From positions 21,128-85,127 of the forward strand of contig CAKOGP040002125.1 of the NCBI GenBank assembly GCA_933822405.4: 64,000 bases of DNA. Reading direction: 5' to 3'. The translations under genes were made by a program, and so were the position numbers. The notes beneath the pieces are model-generated. The model ran no database searches. It was given only the letters and a program-made list of their open reading frames with translations, and had not been told where the DNA came from. Source of the stretch: Cylindrotheca closterium. Its lineage: Eukaryota; Bacillariophyta; Bacillariophyceae; Bacillariales; Bacillariaceae. Below, in pieces: positions 21,302 to 31,857 of this stretch (position 1 is the stretch's first letter; each line of letters begins with the position of its first letter).

Positions 21302-22747
21302 TTACTTATTCTCGCTACTATTGCCATTGCTATTGTTGTTGCTATTGAGAATCATGGTTTCCAATTGTTGTTTCTTGATTCGAAGTTCTTCCAATCGCGA
21401 CAATGGTCTCACTGGCATGGCTCCCCTGACGTCCATGTAATCCTTGGGGGTTCGATCCTTGCGTCTGATGTTGACACTCCGAATCTTGCACACCTCGGTA
21501 TTGTCTTGCGCCAACGTAACCGTCACGGCATAGCGATCTTCCTTGGAAAAGTACCGTCCCACGACTCCATACTTGCCATTCAAATCGGCCCGTCCCTTGA
21601 GACCAACCACTTCGCATCGTCGACCACCCAATGGCGTCTTGACCAAAAAAGCTAATTCCTTGTGAGCGTCATTGGAATTCTTGTTGGACGTCAAAAAGTC
21701 TCGAAGGTTGGGGGCAATCTCGGCTCCCCACTCGAGTAAGGTTTTGGCCATTTGGAGGGGCTTATTTTGTTCGAGTCCGTGTTGATTGTGATTGTCGTCG
21801 GAGGAATTCAAACAGGCGTGAAACAAGGGTGACGCGCCCACCGAATCGGCCTTGTTTTGATTGGCACCCAATTGCAAGAGTCTCGTCAAAGCCTCCAAGT
21901 GACCACCGAAACAAGCTCCATGCAATAAGGTGCCACCCGTAAAGTCGGGTGCGGTCGCATTGAGCTTGGCGTAAAACTTGTCGTCGTAAATGCCATTGTA
22001 AATGTCGACGCCCAACCATTTGTCTACAGTGACCATGTCGTTTTCCATGGCCGCCATGAAGATTTCTCCTGGCAATTCTATCGAGTTGTCGCCTTTCGCC
22101 GCTAGCTGTTCTTTCAATAAAACATCGATGTCTCCGTATGTGGCTTCAAAGGCAGCAATGTCTTGCTGGGTCTGGGCCACACAAATTTCATAAAAGGTTT
22201 TCAAAAACGGTTGATGTTTGTCTTCAGGCAACTTTCGAAATTGATCAATTTGTTCCTTGGAGAAGAGTCCCGAAAAGATGGATTGATCGTATTCCTCTTC
22301 TCCGGGTAGTTTGGGGACTTCCAACAATACGGCTTTATTGTCGGGATCGTCATCCGATACCGAAGCCGCAGCAGCATTCAAATCTTGTTGTAATTTGTCT
22401 AGTTTCATGCGATGCAATTGCAAACTGGCCATGGCATCCTTGGAGGGTGGAACTCCTTTTTGATAACAAACGGGACATGCCTTTTTCAAGGAATCATAAT
22501 TGGGAATTCCAAAGGGATTGTCATTCCGCCATTCGTTCAAGGCACTGGCGTAATACTTGTGGGCGCATCCCATGGTAATGACTGGATCGTGATGCTGATT
22601 ATTAGGCGAGTCGTCCTTCTTTTCTTCTCCTTCTTTGGGCAAGGGACGTTTGGAAAGCAAACATTCCGTTTGAGGACCTTGTTGCGGCGGAGCACTATTG
22701 GACGACGAGGATGTTATGTGTTCCAACAAATCATTGGCGGATGGCAT
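21302..22747 (-). CDS. ankyrin-repeat protein with RING/MYND-like cysteine N-terminus
   Basis: One exon, 481 residues. N-terminal residues 25-100 have a spaced Cys/His set (TECLLS, MGCAHKYY, KACPVCYQKG) resembling the treble-clef zinc motif that precedes many diatom ankyrin or Sel1 proteins. The middle is charged and helical. Ankyrin repeats occur around 245-330 (TLLHGACFGGHLEALTRLL, ASPLFHACLN). The C-terminal part (GLKGRADLNGKYGVVGRYF) looks like a small beta-barrel and ends in an Asn-rich tail made by a repeat. The function is probably protein binding, possibly ubiquitin related; not provable here. Start ATG at 22747; the frame stays open upstream but without support. Confidence 0.65.
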   Translation of the reverse strand: MPSANDLLEHITSSSSNSAPPQQGPQTECLLSKRPLPKEGEEKKDDSPNNQHHDPVITMGCAHKYYASALNEWRNDNPFGIPNYDSLKKACPVCYQKGVPPSKDAMASLQLHRMKLDKLQQDLNAAAASVSDDDPDNKAVLLEVPKLPGEEEYDQSIFSGLFSKEQIDQFRKLPEDKHQPFLKTFYEICVAQTQQDIAAFEATYGDIDVLLKEQLAAKGDNSIELPGEIFMAAMENDMVTVDKWLGVDIYNGIYDDKFYAKLNATAPDFTGGTLLHGACFGGHLEALTRLLQLGANQNKADSVGASPLFHACLNSSDDNHNQHGLEQNKPLQMAKTLLEWGAEIAPNLRDFLTSNKNSNDAHKELAFLVKTPLGGRRCEVVGLKGRADLNGKYGVVGRYFSKEDRYAVTVTLAQDNTEVCKIRSVNIRRKDRTPKDYMDVRGAMPVRPLSRLEELRIKKQQLETMILNSNNNSNGNSSENK

Positions 22748-23037
22748 TTTTGTTTTTGTTTTTGCTTTTGCTTGGCTGCTTTTAATAAAAAGACGGTACG
22801 ACACCAATGAGGAGGAGGTTGTTGGGATACCTACTGTTGCTACTGTGTGAATAAATGAATGAACAAATGAATGACAATGCACACACAACAACATGCACCG
22901 TTTCACCTTCTCGGAAGCAAGCTTTCGTCATCCGGTTTTCATTCTTTCTTCTATTCGTCTGACGAAGGACAGACACCATCACCGAACGTAAACATCAGAA
23001 AGTCATTGGATCACTCACCTCAACATCGACAATATAT

Positions 23038-23082
<45 letters not shown>
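23038..23082 (+). repeat. (ATC)15 microsatellite
   Basis: Fifteen perfect ATC trinucleotides, continued by an interrupted copy to about 23088, in the leader between two divergent genes. Confidence 0.95.
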
Positions 23083-23210
23083 GTCATCACCCGAATAGCG
23101 CCCCATATCACGAGATATTACAGCCAACCTATCCAAACTGCTCTCCTCATCATCATACGCCATATATCAGCATATATCATCACCATACTGTAAAAAGACG
23201 ATACATTTTC

Positions 23211-23230
23211 CAATCCAATCCAATCCAATC
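23211..23230 (+). repeat. (CAATC)4 pentanucleotide repeat
   Basis: Four perfect CAATC units directly upstream of the CDK11-type start codon at 23246. Each junction with the preceding C forms CCAAT. Confidence 0.85.
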
Positions 23231-23245
23231 CAATCATAGTCAATC

Positions 23246-24406
23246 ATGAGCAAAAAACGAGATCGATGGGATTCTTCTTCCAGTTCGGAAGAAGAAAAGG
23301 AAGAAGCGACACCAAAACCTCTCGCTGCCAGTAAAAATAATTCTGCTACCAAAGCTACCACCACCACCACCAGCAGCAACAAGTTTCCATTGCACAATCC
23401 ACTCTTGCAAGGCTGTCGCAGCGTCTATGATACTTACGATCGGATCGACAAGGTGTCGGAAGGATCCTACGGGATTGTCTGGAAGGCGCGTGATTTGGCC
23501 ACCCAAGAAATTGTCGCACTGAAACAAATCAAGTTTGAACAGCCCGAATTGATGGAACAGCAGGGATTTCCCTTGACGGCGTTGAGGGAAATATCGACGC
23601 TACTCCAACTCCAGCACGAATCCATTGTGGGCGTCAAGGAAATGGTGGTGGGGAGTGGCGATGACAAAGTATTCATGGTGATGGAATTTATGGAAAAGGA
23701 CTTGCAACAAGCCATCAAAGATACACGGCAGTATCCCAATGTCTTGCGACAAGCAGAGTTAAAGGGCATTATGAAACAAATACTAGAGGGAGTCGCCTAC
23801 ATGCACGAACACTGGATGTTGCATCGTGACTTGAAGACGAGCAACATTTTGGTCCATTCCACCGGACGGGTCGCCTTGTGCGATTTGGGATTGGCGAGGC
23901 GGTATGAAGTACCGGCACAACCATTGACGTTGTTAGTAGTCACCTTGTGGTATCGGGCACCCGAATTGCTCATGGGCGAAACCAAATATGGACCACCCAT
24001 TGATGTTTGGAGTTTGGGATGCATCTTTGGAGAATTGATATTGGCAGGAGAAGCCTTGATGCAAGGACAGGGGGAATTGGATCAATTGGACAAGCTATTT
24101 CAAATGGTGGGACTGCCCACAGAAGAGTCCTGGCCGGACTATGATCAATTGCCCCATGCCAGCATGTTTCGATGGAAAAAGCAGACTTCGAAAGATAACG
24201 ACAATCGATCAGCACCATTGTTGGCCAAAAAGTTTCCAATCAATGCCCCACCACATTTCAAACAATCCTTCTTGGATGGAAATGGATACGATTTGCTATC
24301 CAAATTATTGGCGCTAGATCCCAAACAGCGGATTACAGCCAAGGAGGCATTGGCGCATCCATACTTTCATACCGGGGTGCCATCTGAATTGCCTGTTTTG
24401 TTTTGA
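23246..24406 (+). CDS. CDK11: cyclin-dependent kinase, CDK11 (PITSLRE) type
   Basis: One exon, 386 residues. A Ser/Glu-rich N-terminus (9-20) as in CDK11 is followed by a full kinase domain: glycine loop SEGSYGIV (71-78), lysine K93, PITSLRE-helix equivalent PLTALRE at 109-115, HRD at 193-195, activation loop with T233 in VVTLWYRAPE. The metal-binding DFG is DLG at 213-215, and the first Gly of the glycine loop is Ser (S71). CDK11 acts with cyclin L in pre-mRNA splicing and transcription. CDK10 is the alternative; the PLTALRE helix and the VVVGS-like strand fit CDK11 better. It diverges from the ankyrin gene upstream. Confidence 0.85.
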   Translation: MSKKRDRWDSSSSSEEEKEEATPKPLAASKNNSATKATTTTTSSNKFPLHNPLLQGCRSVYDTYDRIDKVSEGSYGIVWKARDLATQEIVALKQIKFEQPELMEQQGFPLTALREISTLLQLQHESIVGVKEMVVGSGDDKVFMVMEFMEKDLQQAIKDTRQYPNVLRQAELKGIMKQILEGVAYMHEHWMLHRDLKTSNILVHSTGRVALCDLGLARRYEVPAQPLTLLVVTLWYRAPELLMGETKYGPPIDVWSLGCIFGELILAGEALMQGQGELDQLDKLFQMVGLPTEESWPDYDQLPHASMFRWKKQTSKDNDNRSAPLLAKKFPINAPPHFKQSFLDGNGYDLLSKLLALDPKQRITAKEALAHPYFHTGVPSELPVLF

Positions 24407-24608
24407 AGAACGAAAAACAATCCAACAACAAGAAGAAGAAGGAAAAAGACGAAGCAAAATTTCCAGTTCCAACGGCAACGAATGAAAGAAACAATGTGCA
24501 AAATACAGTACACAAAATACAGGACACAAAGGATGACCATTGCGTTTGCCATAGCTTTAATGTGAAGAAAAGGGGTCACTACGGGATCGGAAGCTATTCT
24601 GCTGCTAT

Positions 24609-26273
24609 CTAGAATTGGGCTATTGGGTCTTCCAAGGAGAGCTGCTGTAACAGTGGGTCGAGAAACTGCATCACGTTACACACCACTGCTTCCGATCGAC
24701 ACTGAAGGCGGCAGGTCTCGCGAGCTGTTATGGTGGTCAAGTCATGAGAGGAACCTGGTGGAATTGTAGACTCCAGTTTTTCTTCTGCTTTTGCCGTTAC
24801 TTTTGGTTCAGGCTTACTAGGCTCGACCATCCGTTGCCACTGGGCCTTCCAAACAGCGGATTCCAATAGTGATACTGCTTCCATTCGTTCATATTTGTAA
24901 GCTAACGTCAAGATTTGATTGGCGCTATTTCGTCTTGTGGCTCTCGTCCCGTCCATTGGTAAATCATGAATACGTTGAAGAAACTCATTTCTCCATTGTT
25001 CACCCAAAAATCTGAGACGACATTGCAATCGCTCTGGTATAGCAACTTGCAAAATGTGTTCGATGGAAAAGTCATTCTCAATACTACTACTGCATTCCAA
25101 TAGATATTGGAGGGGTTCTTTTCCCCACTTGTCCTTGACCAGCAAGTCACCAGGGAAAGCACAATACACCAAATTCCAGAGTGCACGATTTGGTTTGGCA
25201 GACAGGGCCAAAATGTGCAGTGGGGTCATGGATACATGATCTTGCGTGCTTGTCGTCGTCTTGGGTGCCACTTTGGTGTCCAGGTCGCCCTTGGTCCTAG
25301 AGTCACAATGGCACTTTATCAAACGTTCCATTTCTTCAACAATGCTGTTTGTTCCTCCTTCTGAATCCTCTTCTAGTGAAGACCAATGAGCCTGGTAGTA
25401 GCAAAGTCTGAGAATAGGTAGGTCTTGGTATCGGTTCTGAATTGAGATGGCTTTCTCCGCTTTCGGAGTCGACCATTCAATGTTTTCGTTCTCCAAGAAT
25501 TCTGGATCAAAATCCAGGTCCAGGTCCAAATTAGGAATATTGTCGTCCTCTTTGCAAAGAAGCAAGGAATCTTGATCAAATACTCGATCATAACCCCCTT
25601 CCAACACGGTTCCAGGAGAAATACAAATATTCCTTAGGTTGGAACAACGACAAAAGGCTTCGACTCGAATCATTTTTAGTCCACTAGGGGGAAGCTCGAT
25701 GGATTGCAATTGAAAACAATCCTTGAAACAATAGGCTCCAATATAGTTGACAGTGCAAGGAACGTAAATGCGTTGCAGTGAATGGCATTGCATAAAGACA
25801 CTCCGACCCAAGAACTGCAATCCTTCTGGGAGATTGACCAAACACAAACTGTGACATCCATGAAATAGAAGATTTCCCAAAGTCTCGACAGTTGGTGGAA
25901 TGATTATATGTGTCAACGAACGACAATGCTGAAAGGCAGCGTCCATAATGTCTTCTAGACCTTCGTTCAACTGAACCGTCTTCAATTTCATACACCCGGC
26001 CATGGCACCTGCTCGAATTTCTTTGGCGGAAAGCGGCAGCGCCAATTCTTGCAAGGACGTGCAGCCAAGGAATGCACTCTTTCCGATGACGCGGAATCCC
26101 ATTGGAAACTCCACTGTTTCGAGGTGAGGCAATTTGCTGAGGGCCCAAACCGGCAAGACTTGGACGTGCACACGGACAGAAGTGACATTACGTGGAATGT
26201 CTTGTCGTTGAGTGTTCGAAGTGAAGACAACGAGGATGGTCTCCTCGTGATTGTTGTTGTCGTTGTCAGCCAT
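24609..26273 (-). CDS. BspA-type leucine-rich-repeat protein
   Basis: One exon, 554 residues. Residues 40-235 contain at least seven LRR_5 (BspA-like) units of about 23 residues, with the recurrent pattern IGxxAFxxCxSLxxIxLP (for example VIGKSAFLGCTSLQELALP, LGRSVFMQCHSLQRIYVP). After an acidic linker (about 245-265) comes a helical region with an ankyrin-like piece (MTPLHILALSAKPN) common in diatom members of this large family. No signal peptide, so it is probably intracellular. Such genes are strongly expanded in diatoms and their roles are unknown. Start ATG at 26273. Confidence 0.8.
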   Translation of the reverse strand: MADNDNNNHEETILVVFTSNTQRQDIPRNVTSVRVHVQVLPVWALSKLPHLETVEFPMGFRVIGKSAFLGCTSLQELALPLSAKEIRAGAMAGCMKLKTVQLNEGLEDIMDAAFQHCRSLTHIIIPPTVETLGNLLFHGCHSLCLVNLPEGLQFLGRSVFMQCHSLQRIYVPCTVNYIGAYCFKDCFQLQSIELPPSGLKMIRVEAFCRCSNLRNICISPGTVLEGGYDRVFDQDSLLLCKEDDNIPNLDLDLDFDPEFLENENIEWSTPKAEKAISIQNRYQDLPILRLCYYQAHWSSLEEDSEGGTNSIVEEMERLIKCHCDSRTKGDLDTKVAPKTTTSTQDHVSMTPLHILALSAKPNRALWNLVYCAFPGDLLVKDKWGKEPLQYLLECSSSIENDFSIEHILQVAIPERLQCRLRFLGEQWRNEFLQRIHDLPMDGTRATRRNSANQILTLAYKYERMEAVSLLESAVWKAQWQRMVEPSKPEPKVTAKAEEKLESTIPPGSSHDLTTITARETCRLQCRSEAVVCNVMQFLDPLLQQLSLEDPIAQF

Positions 26274-26459
26274 TTTGATTAATATTGTGGTGGATGATTA
26301 TTCCATTTGTCTCGTGGAAGCAACCCCACACACCACAAATGTCAGGATTTTGTCTCGTGTCATCATTTTATTCTCGTTTTTGGGACTTTGTCTGTTCGTC
26401 ATCAGGCGGATGAAGAAATTTAGGTTTGGGTGCTCATGTAGGTACTGTAGGTACTGTAG

Positions 26460-26475
26460 GTACCAGTACTGGTAC
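26460..26475. repeat. GTAC-rich palindrome downstream of array copy 1
   Basis: A perfect 16-base palindrome (GTACCAGTACTGGTAC) follows tandem GTAGGTACT units from about 26438. It lies between the start of the LRR gene and the 3' end of array copy 1, and resembles the palindromes at 40792-40809 and around 38241. Confidence 0.7.
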
Positions 26476-26510
26476 TGCATGACGAATAATAGTGTCGGTA
26501 GAAGAAGCCA

Positions 26511-28045
26511 CTACTTTTTTCCACTCTTCAACCGCAAATATCGGAAAAGAGCGCCCACTTTCAACAGCGCCACATCATCGGTGACTGGAACCCACCTGTT
26601 GCCATCTTGCTTTAGAAATAGGCCTCCATTGCTCCTGACCGCTTCAACGATTTCATGGGCAACAGCCTTCTTTGCCCCTTTTTGCGCCCTTTCGTACTTC
26701 TTGAACCGATCTGCTACAAACTGTTGCAGTTTTTTGTTGCCATGGTGAATCTGAAATGGGGTACCCTTGCCCAACAAAACGTCCTCGCAAAATGGAACAG
26801 CAATCGAACTAGGAGTAGGATACTTCAAGCGCTCATTCCGCCGTTGTTGTTCGATTCTCTTGCGATCTTTAACAAGGTCAGTAATCTCGCCTTTGTTGTT
26901 CACAGGTATGCAAGATGGGTCGATTCCATGTCCACGTAATTCTTCAAAGCATTCGAGGATCGAGCCTATGAGAATAAAGAAAGCCAGGATTAGAATCACT
27001 ACCCCGACTACTAGCCACACAGAAGTCACGTACCACGATGCACCCTACATCTAACTTGGTTTGGTTTGCTGAGTGCAGTCTTGATCACTGCAAGAAGACC
27101 TTCCCATGCTTTGTCAGTGTAACATAGATGAATAGCCGAAAGACACAAGGGAACTCCTTCATTGAGCTTTGGCAACTTCCAGATTAGGTCAGCATTATCC
27201 GAACTACCGCCCTTAATTTCATCCTGGTGGATACTGACAGCGACAAAGCCACGTCGTTGTTTCTCGACGTCACGACACACTGTCATGAAGTTATAAAAGG
27301 CCTTTCGAAGCTACAAACGCAAACGGTTGAATTGAGACGTCAACAAGGAATCGTAGCAATTGCAGCCACCAGTAGACTTCTATTCTTCTGAACTTACACA
27401 TGTGTCGGTCCTGTACGTTTTCGGCACTTGAACAACCACATTGATAACTCTTCCCGCTTTGTCATACGCATTCAAGAATCTTCCATTAGAAATATAGAGA
27501 CATTCCATGTCGTCCATGTCCAAATCATCTTGAGTAATGTCCTTTGTAAGCTTATCCTGACCAAACAAGTCCAATTTCATGTGGAAGTGTCGGACAAGTC
27601 GAAGCGCCGCCTTGTGACAATCAAACTTCTCGCATCGGAGAAACGCAAGTCGAAAGTCTCTATCCTGGGCATATTTTGGATTTATTCGTTCAGCAATGCT
27701 GTACGCTTTCTTGTCAGGTAAAATATTGATTTCACGTTGCAATCTCAACAAACTGTTGTCAATCAGTTCTGGAGTTTCAGCTATACAGTCGTCTGGTATC
27801 CCATGGACATCCATATACACCTTTTCTCGATCAGCGACTGACATCTTTGCCAGTTGAGATGCAATCAAGGAGTCGGCACTTTCGGGATCAGAAGCATTAT
27901 GTGGCACTCGTCCTGAAAATATTTCTGCACTCTTGCTCTCATCCTCATCTAGCGTGCTATCATTGTCGGTAAACTCCTCCTCAATCAGAGAGAAATCATC
28001 CCACATAGAGTCATCCCACTGAAACTCATCCCACATTTTATACAT
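26511..28045 (-). CDS. array copy 1: CRAL-TRIO-like plus DUF6824 protein
   Basis: Three exons, 27398-28045, 27034-27310 and 26511-26965 (introns 87 and 68 bases), give 459 residues. Exon 1 has an acidic Trp/Asp-rich N-terminus (MWDEFQWDD) and the segment FRLAFLRCEKFDCHKAALRL typical of the N-terminal helical part of diatom CRAL-TRIO proteins. Exon 2 continues this region with QRRGFVAVSIH and AIHLCYTDKAWEG. Exon 3 (151 residues) starts ILECFEELRGHGID and ends in the DUF6824 domain: EDVLLGKGTPFQIHHGNKK ... GGLFLKQDGNRWVPV ... KVGALFRYLR. Function unknown; CRAL-TRIO folds bind lipids, DUF6824 is uncharacterised. Of the six copies this has the most divergent exon 1 and no proline in its acidic lead segment (DNDSTLDEDESKSAE). 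Confidence 0.8.
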
Positions 28046-28629
28046 ATATCAGAATGCGGACCAGGTTGCTTCAAGAAAACTCTGTCGTGTTTAAAATACT
28101 GATGCAATTTCAATTCCTAAAATTTTTCATTTTAGTGAAACTTATTGTTCGTCATTTTGGTGATCGTCAGTCAGTCTTCCCTTTTTTATTATTAAAATAC
28201 CTATTTTAATATTTTTAAAAATAAGAAAAAAAGGCAATAATATTATAATACCTATGACGCTATTAGTCCTATGAACGAAATCTATCATCCGAAAACATAC
28301 AGTAGTAATAAAATGTGAGCGACGACCATTTTGGCATTGGTGGAGATAAGAGAGTCAAGGAACTCAGCCAAGGAACTAGCACATCCGTTGGAACTGCAAA
28401 CTTTGCCCTACCCGGAGAAAAAAGCCATCCAAACATCATTTGAAGTCTCCCAGCAATATTGTTTGGCTTCCCCTAGCCCTGGTGCTGGCAAGAACTACCA
28501 TGCTTTCGCGTTTGACCATGCCGTTAGCAAGCCATGCATCTTCTTCTTCCAGTACATTTAGGTATTCCAGCGGCAAGTTGCAGCGGCGGATGACAAATTA
28601 CGTACTTAATTCGGCGAAGTCTAACTACT
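28046..28629. other. array spacer 1/2, 584 bases
   Basis: 5' flank of copy 1 and 3' flank of copy 2. AT-rich inverted sequences occur at 28170-28250 (TTAAAA/TTTTAA arms around ATACCTAT). From about 28330 to 28560 it matches the equivalent 3' flanks of copies 3, 4 and 5 with many substitutions. No conserved reading frame was found in that shared part. Confidence 0.5.
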
Positions 28630-30166
28630 CTACTTTGTTCCATTCTTCAACCGCAAATATCGAAATAGAGCGCCCACTTTCAACAGCGCCACATCATCGG
28701 TGACTGGAACCCACCTGTTGCCATCTTGCTTTAGAAATAGGCCTCCATTGCTCCTGACCGCTTCAACGATTTCATGGGCAACAGCCTTCTTTGCCCCTTT
28801 TTGCGCCCTTTCGTACTTCTTGAACCGATCTGCTACAAACTGTTGCAGTTTTTTGTTGCCACGGTGGATCTGAAATGGGGTGCCCTTGCCCAACAAAACG
28901 TCTTCGCAAAATGGAACAGCAATCGTGCTAGGAGCTGGATATTTCAAGCGCTCCTGCCGCCGTTGTTGTTCTATTCTCTTATGATCTTTGATACGGTCAG
29001 TAATCTCGCCTTTGTTGTTCACAGGTATGCAAGATGGGTCGATTCCATAGCCACGTAGTTCTTCTAAACATTCGAGGATCGTACCTATGAATCAAAAGAC
29101 CGAGTGAGACAGGATTCGAATCAAGTCGGCCCCTACTACTATTCTCGTAAAGAAAGAGAACGAAATCACGTACCACAACAATGCACCCGACATCTAACTT
29201 TGCTCTGCTTGTCGAGTGCAGTCTTGACCATTGCATTGTGTCCTTCCCATGCTTCCTTAGTGTAGCAAAGATGGATAGCCGAGACCCACAAGGGAATTGC
29301 TTGATTTTGCTTTGGCAACTTCCAGACAAGATCAGGATTATCTGCACTCGTGCCCTTGACTTCATTTCCAAACTGGATACTGACATTTACAAGGCCACGT
29401 CGTTGTATCTCTATGTCACGGTATGCTGTCATTGTGATATAAAACGCTTTCCGCAGCTATAAACGGTTGAATTGAGACAAAGTTTCGTAGCATATCGAAG
29501 ATACACTTTCTTGATTTCTGAACTTACACATGAATCGGTCTTGTACGTTTTCTTCACCATAACAATAATATTGATGCGTCTTCCGGCCTTATCATGCACG
29601 TTCAAGAATCTACCATTGGAAAGGTGAAGAATTTCCATTTCATCCACATCCAAATCATCTTGAGTAATGTCTCTTACAAGCTTATCCTCGCCAAACAAGT
29701 CCAATTTCATTTGAAAGTGACGGACAAACCGTAGTGCTGCCTTGTGACAGTCAAACTTCTCGCATCGAAGAAACGCAAGTCGAAACTCTCTATCGTGTGT
29801 ATATTTTGGATTTAGTCGTTCAGCAATGTTGTATGCTTTCTTGTCGGGTAGAATATCGATCTCGTGTTGTAATCCCCACAAACTGTTGTGGATTAGTTCT
29901 GAAGTCTCCTCTACACAGTCGTCTGGTATCCCATGGACGTCATTGTACACCTTTTCTCGATCAGCGACTGATAGTTTTGCCATTTGAGACGCAATCAAGG
30001 AGTCGGCACTTTCGGGATCAGAAGCATTGTGTGGAACTGGTCCTGAAAATACTTGTGCTCTCTTGCTCTCATCCTCATCTGGCGTGGTGTCAGTGTCAGG
30101 AACATCCTCCTTCGTCAGAAAGCAATCATCCCACAGAAATTTATCCCACAGAGAGTCATCCAACAT
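28630..30166 (-). CDS. array copy 2: CRAL-TRIO-like plus DUF6824 protein
   Basis: Three exons, 29528-30166, 29174-29456 and 28630-29084 (introns 71 and 89), encode 458 residues. The N-terminus is acidic (MLDDSLWDKF, then DTDTTPDEDESKR). CRAL-TRIO-like helical region about 75-190 (RLAFLRCEKFDCHKAALRFV); exon 2 covers 214-307 (IQRRGLVNVSI, SAIHLCYTKEAWEG); DUF6824 about 366-452 (VLLGKGTPFQIHRGNKK, GGLFLKQDGNRWVPV). The start ATG at 30166 is chosen because the frame upstream has no ATG. Intron phases (0, then 1) are the same as in all copies. About 750 bases spanning exons 2-3 and the intron between them look identical to copy 3. Confidence 0.82.
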
Positions 30167-30448
30167 TTTTAGCCATATCAATGAATGAGGATGCTTGAAG
30201 AGATCTTCGTCTTTCCTTTTTTTCTTTCTTTCAGATTTAGTCACTGCGCTCGCTCAGGTTGCTCATTTTCGAATTTGATTCTCCAATACCGGTAACGAAC
30301 ATGGACGGACTGGACAAAGAAGTGGTCGAACCTCTTCACTCTGTTTCAATAAATTTACTCTGTCGGGCGACCGTCTCCGCAGTAATTCACAATACTATGC
30401 ACCAAGTCGGAATTCGGCAAACCGGCTCTTCCGCTTCATCCTCGTCAT

Positions 30449-30489
30449 TGGGTTACGACCGTGACAACATTGGGTTACGACCGTGACAT
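30449..30489 (+). repeat. 19-base direct repeat, two copies
   Basis: TTGGGTTACGACCGTGACA occurs at 30449-30467 and again at 30471-30489, three bases apart. Confidence 0.9.
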
Positions 30490-30983
30490 CAAAAAGACAA
30501 ATAGATCAAGACAAATTTATTTGACGAATATCATAGATGAAACAAATTGAAAAAGCTTTAGTCTACACCATTGATTACTATTATCTTTATCCTCTCCTCT
30601 CCTTCTCCTTACTGCTGTCATTGCATTAGCGACTGAGAATACTCGTATGCATATTGTTCATGACAGGGTAACCGCAGCACGTTTCCCTCTACCTAAATAT
30701 CGCTGGACTAGTGTTTTCACGATGTTCGACTCGTTACAAGCTGTTCGGGCTTTCCAAAAAAGTTTGAAGTGTTGATGACGAGATTCGAGTGTTTGGGAAA
30801 TCGTTTCGGATCTCTAATTCGAGTGTTTCGATTGAAATTCGAGTGTTTAGGATGTGTTTGACTTTGATGTAGGCGCGGGGGCAAAACTTGCGGCGGGTCC
30901 CGTAGAATGTGAAATGATTCATTCTTTCTGCCGCCGCCGAATGTTTAGTCGGCAAACTGGCGGTCACAAAATCCCATCACATC

Positions 30984-31285
30984 GAACCTGTGTGCAAGAA
31001 CAGTATACTGACAGAAACATAGAGTTGTTTCTTTCTTTCCCATCCCACCACACCCTGTTGGGCTGTTAAGGCCTGGCAGACAAGCAAGTCAGATTACACA
31101 AACGCTTCGAGCGCAACAGCTTCAGATCTCGTGAAACGTGAATCAGAGACTGGTCCTTTGGGTCGTACGATCTGCGCTCAATCCAAAGACCATAGCTTCA
31201 CGCCACAACCCACAACCCACAACCAGTCATTCCAAGAAGAGTCCCTCACGGAAGAAACAAGTTGGAGGGCGCCAGTAGGCTATTG
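30984..31285 (+). repeat. hairpin repeat family, copy 1
   Basis: Shares, in the same order, blocks such as TTTCTTTCTTTCCC, CCACCACA...CCTGTTGGG, AGACAAGCAAGTC, AGAGACTGGT, CCACAACCCAC and TCCCTCACGGAAGAAAC with the reverse complement of 40890-41178. The internal hairpin seen in the other two copies has been lost or replaced at about 31090-31140. It resembles a non-autonomous mobile element, but no terminal repeats or target duplication could be fixed. Confidence 0.6.
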
Positions 31286-31857
31286 TAGTTCATTCATTCT
31301 GTCGATGTCGATGACCAGTCCGTCTGCAATAATGTAAGAGTCAGGGGTCAGAAGGCCCGAGGCCAGAGTCAGTCCCAAAAATTGATCACAAATACACAAA
31401 CGTCGAATATTACTTCTGAGTAGATAATAATAGTACCAGGTAGTATCGGTTAATGATGTATTAGACAGAGGTATGAATTGTGTTTCGACAAAAAATCTTC
31501 TTAACCGACCAACTCCACTTCCACACAAAAGCCCTTCAATGATGGAGATCTGCAAGTCAAGGAGCCGAGCCAAGGGGCTACTAGCACATCCGTTGGAACT
31601 CCAAACTTTCCCCTACTCTGAGAAATCAGTCATCCAAGCATCACTGGAAGTCCACCAGCAATATAGTCCGGCTTCCCCTTATGCTGGTGTTGGAAATATC
31701 ATCTGTTTGTGTTCGATGATGCCGTGAGCATGCCATGCATCTTCTTCTTAGAGAAGTAATATTAATGGCTGTTCCAACGGTAATATACAGGGACGAATGG
31801 TGAAATTTCTCCCTGCGGTGCATGTAGTGTATGGAGTTCGGCACAATAGCCACTACT

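Larger units (their letters stand above)
22748..23245. promoter_or_regulatory. divergent promoter region with microsatellites
   Basis: 498 bases between the divergent ankyrin and CDK11 genes. Contains (ATC)15 at 23038-23082 and four tandem CAATC units at 23211-23230, which create four CCAAT-like boxes about 16 bases before the CDK11 ATG. Role in expression is inference. Confidence 0.5.
30167..31857. other. array spacer 2/3, 1691 bases, repeat-rich
   Basis: The longest gene-free stretch. It holds two 19-base direct repeats at 30449-30467 and 30471-30489, three copies of ATTCGAGTGTTT at 30783, 30817 and 30837, copy 1 of the hairpin repeat family (30984-31285), and the 3' flank of copy 3 (31540-31745) that matches other copies. 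AT-rich filler at 30490-30620. No credible gene. Confidence 0.55.

Noticed and set aside
23038..23088. Possible CRISPR-like or minisatellite array
   Set aside because: It is a plain trinucleotide microsatellite with no spacers.
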